Source: Candidatus Cloacimonadota bacterium
GTDB taxonomy: Bacteria; Cloacimonadota; Cloacimonadia; Cloacimonadales; JAFGVF01
Direction of reading: 5' to 3'
NCBI GenBank assembly: GCA_016938155.1
Contig: JAFGVF010000348.1
Span: 1-14,485 of the forward strand
DNA: 14,485 nucleotides
In this document: positions 14,013-14,485 of the stretch, in pieces
Layout of the letters: each line of letters opens with the position of its first letter
How positions within the stretch are numbered: the stretch's first letter is position 1
Notes under the pieces: generated by a model
Databases searched by the model: none
Told to the model about the DNA's origin: nothing
The model's input: the letters and a program-made list of their open reading frames with translations, nothing else
Made by a program: the position numbers and the translations under genes

Positions 14013-14485
14013 TTATTTCATTAAGATCATCTTTTTAGTTTGGGTATAAGTACCGGAACACATTTTGTAGAAATATACACCACTGGAAACGCTTTTCCCG
14101 TGCGTATCCGTTCCTTTCCAGACGACACTATGTTGTCCTGCATTGAAGTCTCCATCAGCAACAGAGGTGACATATTGTCCCTTGATGTTATAGATATCGA
14201 TAGAGACTTTTGCATTCTCTTTCAAGGCGAAATTGATTGTTGTTTCTGGATTGAATGGATTAGGATAGTTATTACCCAGAACCGTATGGCTCGGGATTAT
14301 GGGTTGCTCAACAGAACCGAGAACAGCACCGTCATTAGCAACCATTACATCATCCAGCATTAAAAAGAAGGTTTGCTGAGAAACGCAATGAACAGCTACT
14401 CTGATAAGTTGTCCTGCGTAATCATTGAGGCTTGTAGTGATAGGAGTCCATGCCAAGGAAATCTCGATCGGTTGGTCTCCGCTGA
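14013..14485 (-). CDS. Secreted protein with T9SS C-terminal sorting domain, partial
   Basis: This is the C-terminal 156 residues of a protein whose start lies beyond the right edge; the frame is open to the last base with no start inside the window that makes biological sense. The visible N-terminal part ('LNDYAGQLIRVAVHC', 'FFLMLDDVMV') resembles the end of a cleaved-adhesin/choice-of-anchor-J beta-sandwich. After a short linker, 'VLGNNYPNPFNPETTINFAL' begins a classic type A sorting domain, continuing 'VSIDIYNIKGQYV', 'AGQHSVVWKGTD', 'SGVYFYKM' and ending 'TKKMILMK'. Such domains direct export through the outer membrane by the type IX system, after which they are removed. The gene converges on the lipoprotein gene and shares the terminator gap. 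The catalytic or binding part of the protein is not visible. Confidence 0.93.
   Translation of the reverse strand, partial: SGDQPIEISLAWTPITTSLNDYAGQLIRVAVHCVSQQTFFLMLDDVMVANDGAVLGSVEQPIIPSHTVLGNNYPNPFNPETTINFALKENAKVSIDIYNIKGQYVTSVADGDFNAGQHSVVWKGTDTHGKSVSSGVYFYKMCSGTYTQTKKMILMK

Overview
The window most likely comes from the FCB side of the bacteria, with Candidatus Cloacimonadota (Cloacimonetes) or a close relative the best guess. Two things point there. A secreted protein at the right edge ends in a type IX-secretion-style C-terminal sorting domain of the 'YPNPFNPET' kind. The block infC-rpmI-rplT-pheS-pheT-(coiled coil)-zapA-6S RNA-rny-folD is a bacterial core arrangement. Base composition is moderately AT-rich. 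The phylum call is inference; no rRNA gene is present to confirm it.

Layout. Bases 1-656 contain no convincing gene. They hold a cluster of short repeats: two copies of a ~66-bp element, four relatives of a ~30-bp hairpin-forming unit, and a terminator-like hairpin. Bases 657-2603 (minus strand) encode a B12-binding-domain radical SAM protein. Bases 2604-3170 are non-coding. They hold an imperfect inverted repeat and then a run of hairpins just before infC, including a terminator-like stem that overlaps an alternative stem.

From 3186 to 13753 one co-directional plus-strand block with short gaps runs: infC (IF3, apparently starting at AUU), rpmI (L35), rplT (L20), pheS and pheT (both subunits of phenylalanyl-tRNA synthetase), a small coiled-coil protein in the position of a ZapB-like partner, zapA, a 6S RNA gene, rny (RNase Y), folD, and a large predicted lipoprotein. 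The block joins translation initiation, ribosome assembly and tRNA charging to cell division, RNA turnover and one-carbon metabolism. It ends at a strong C(UUCG)G-loop terminator at 13779-13804. A second hairpin at 13973-13997 ends a converging minus-strand gene that leaves the window on the right. That gene encodes the C-terminal part of a secreted, cell-surface-sorted protein.

No wholly new multi-gene system is evident. The observations most worth following are the non-AUG start and possible attenuator of infC, the 6S RNA whose -10 element lies in the last codons of zapA, the FolD that has Leu where the catalytic Lys is expected, the unnamed coiled-coil gene beside zapA, and the clustered hairpin repeats at the left edge.
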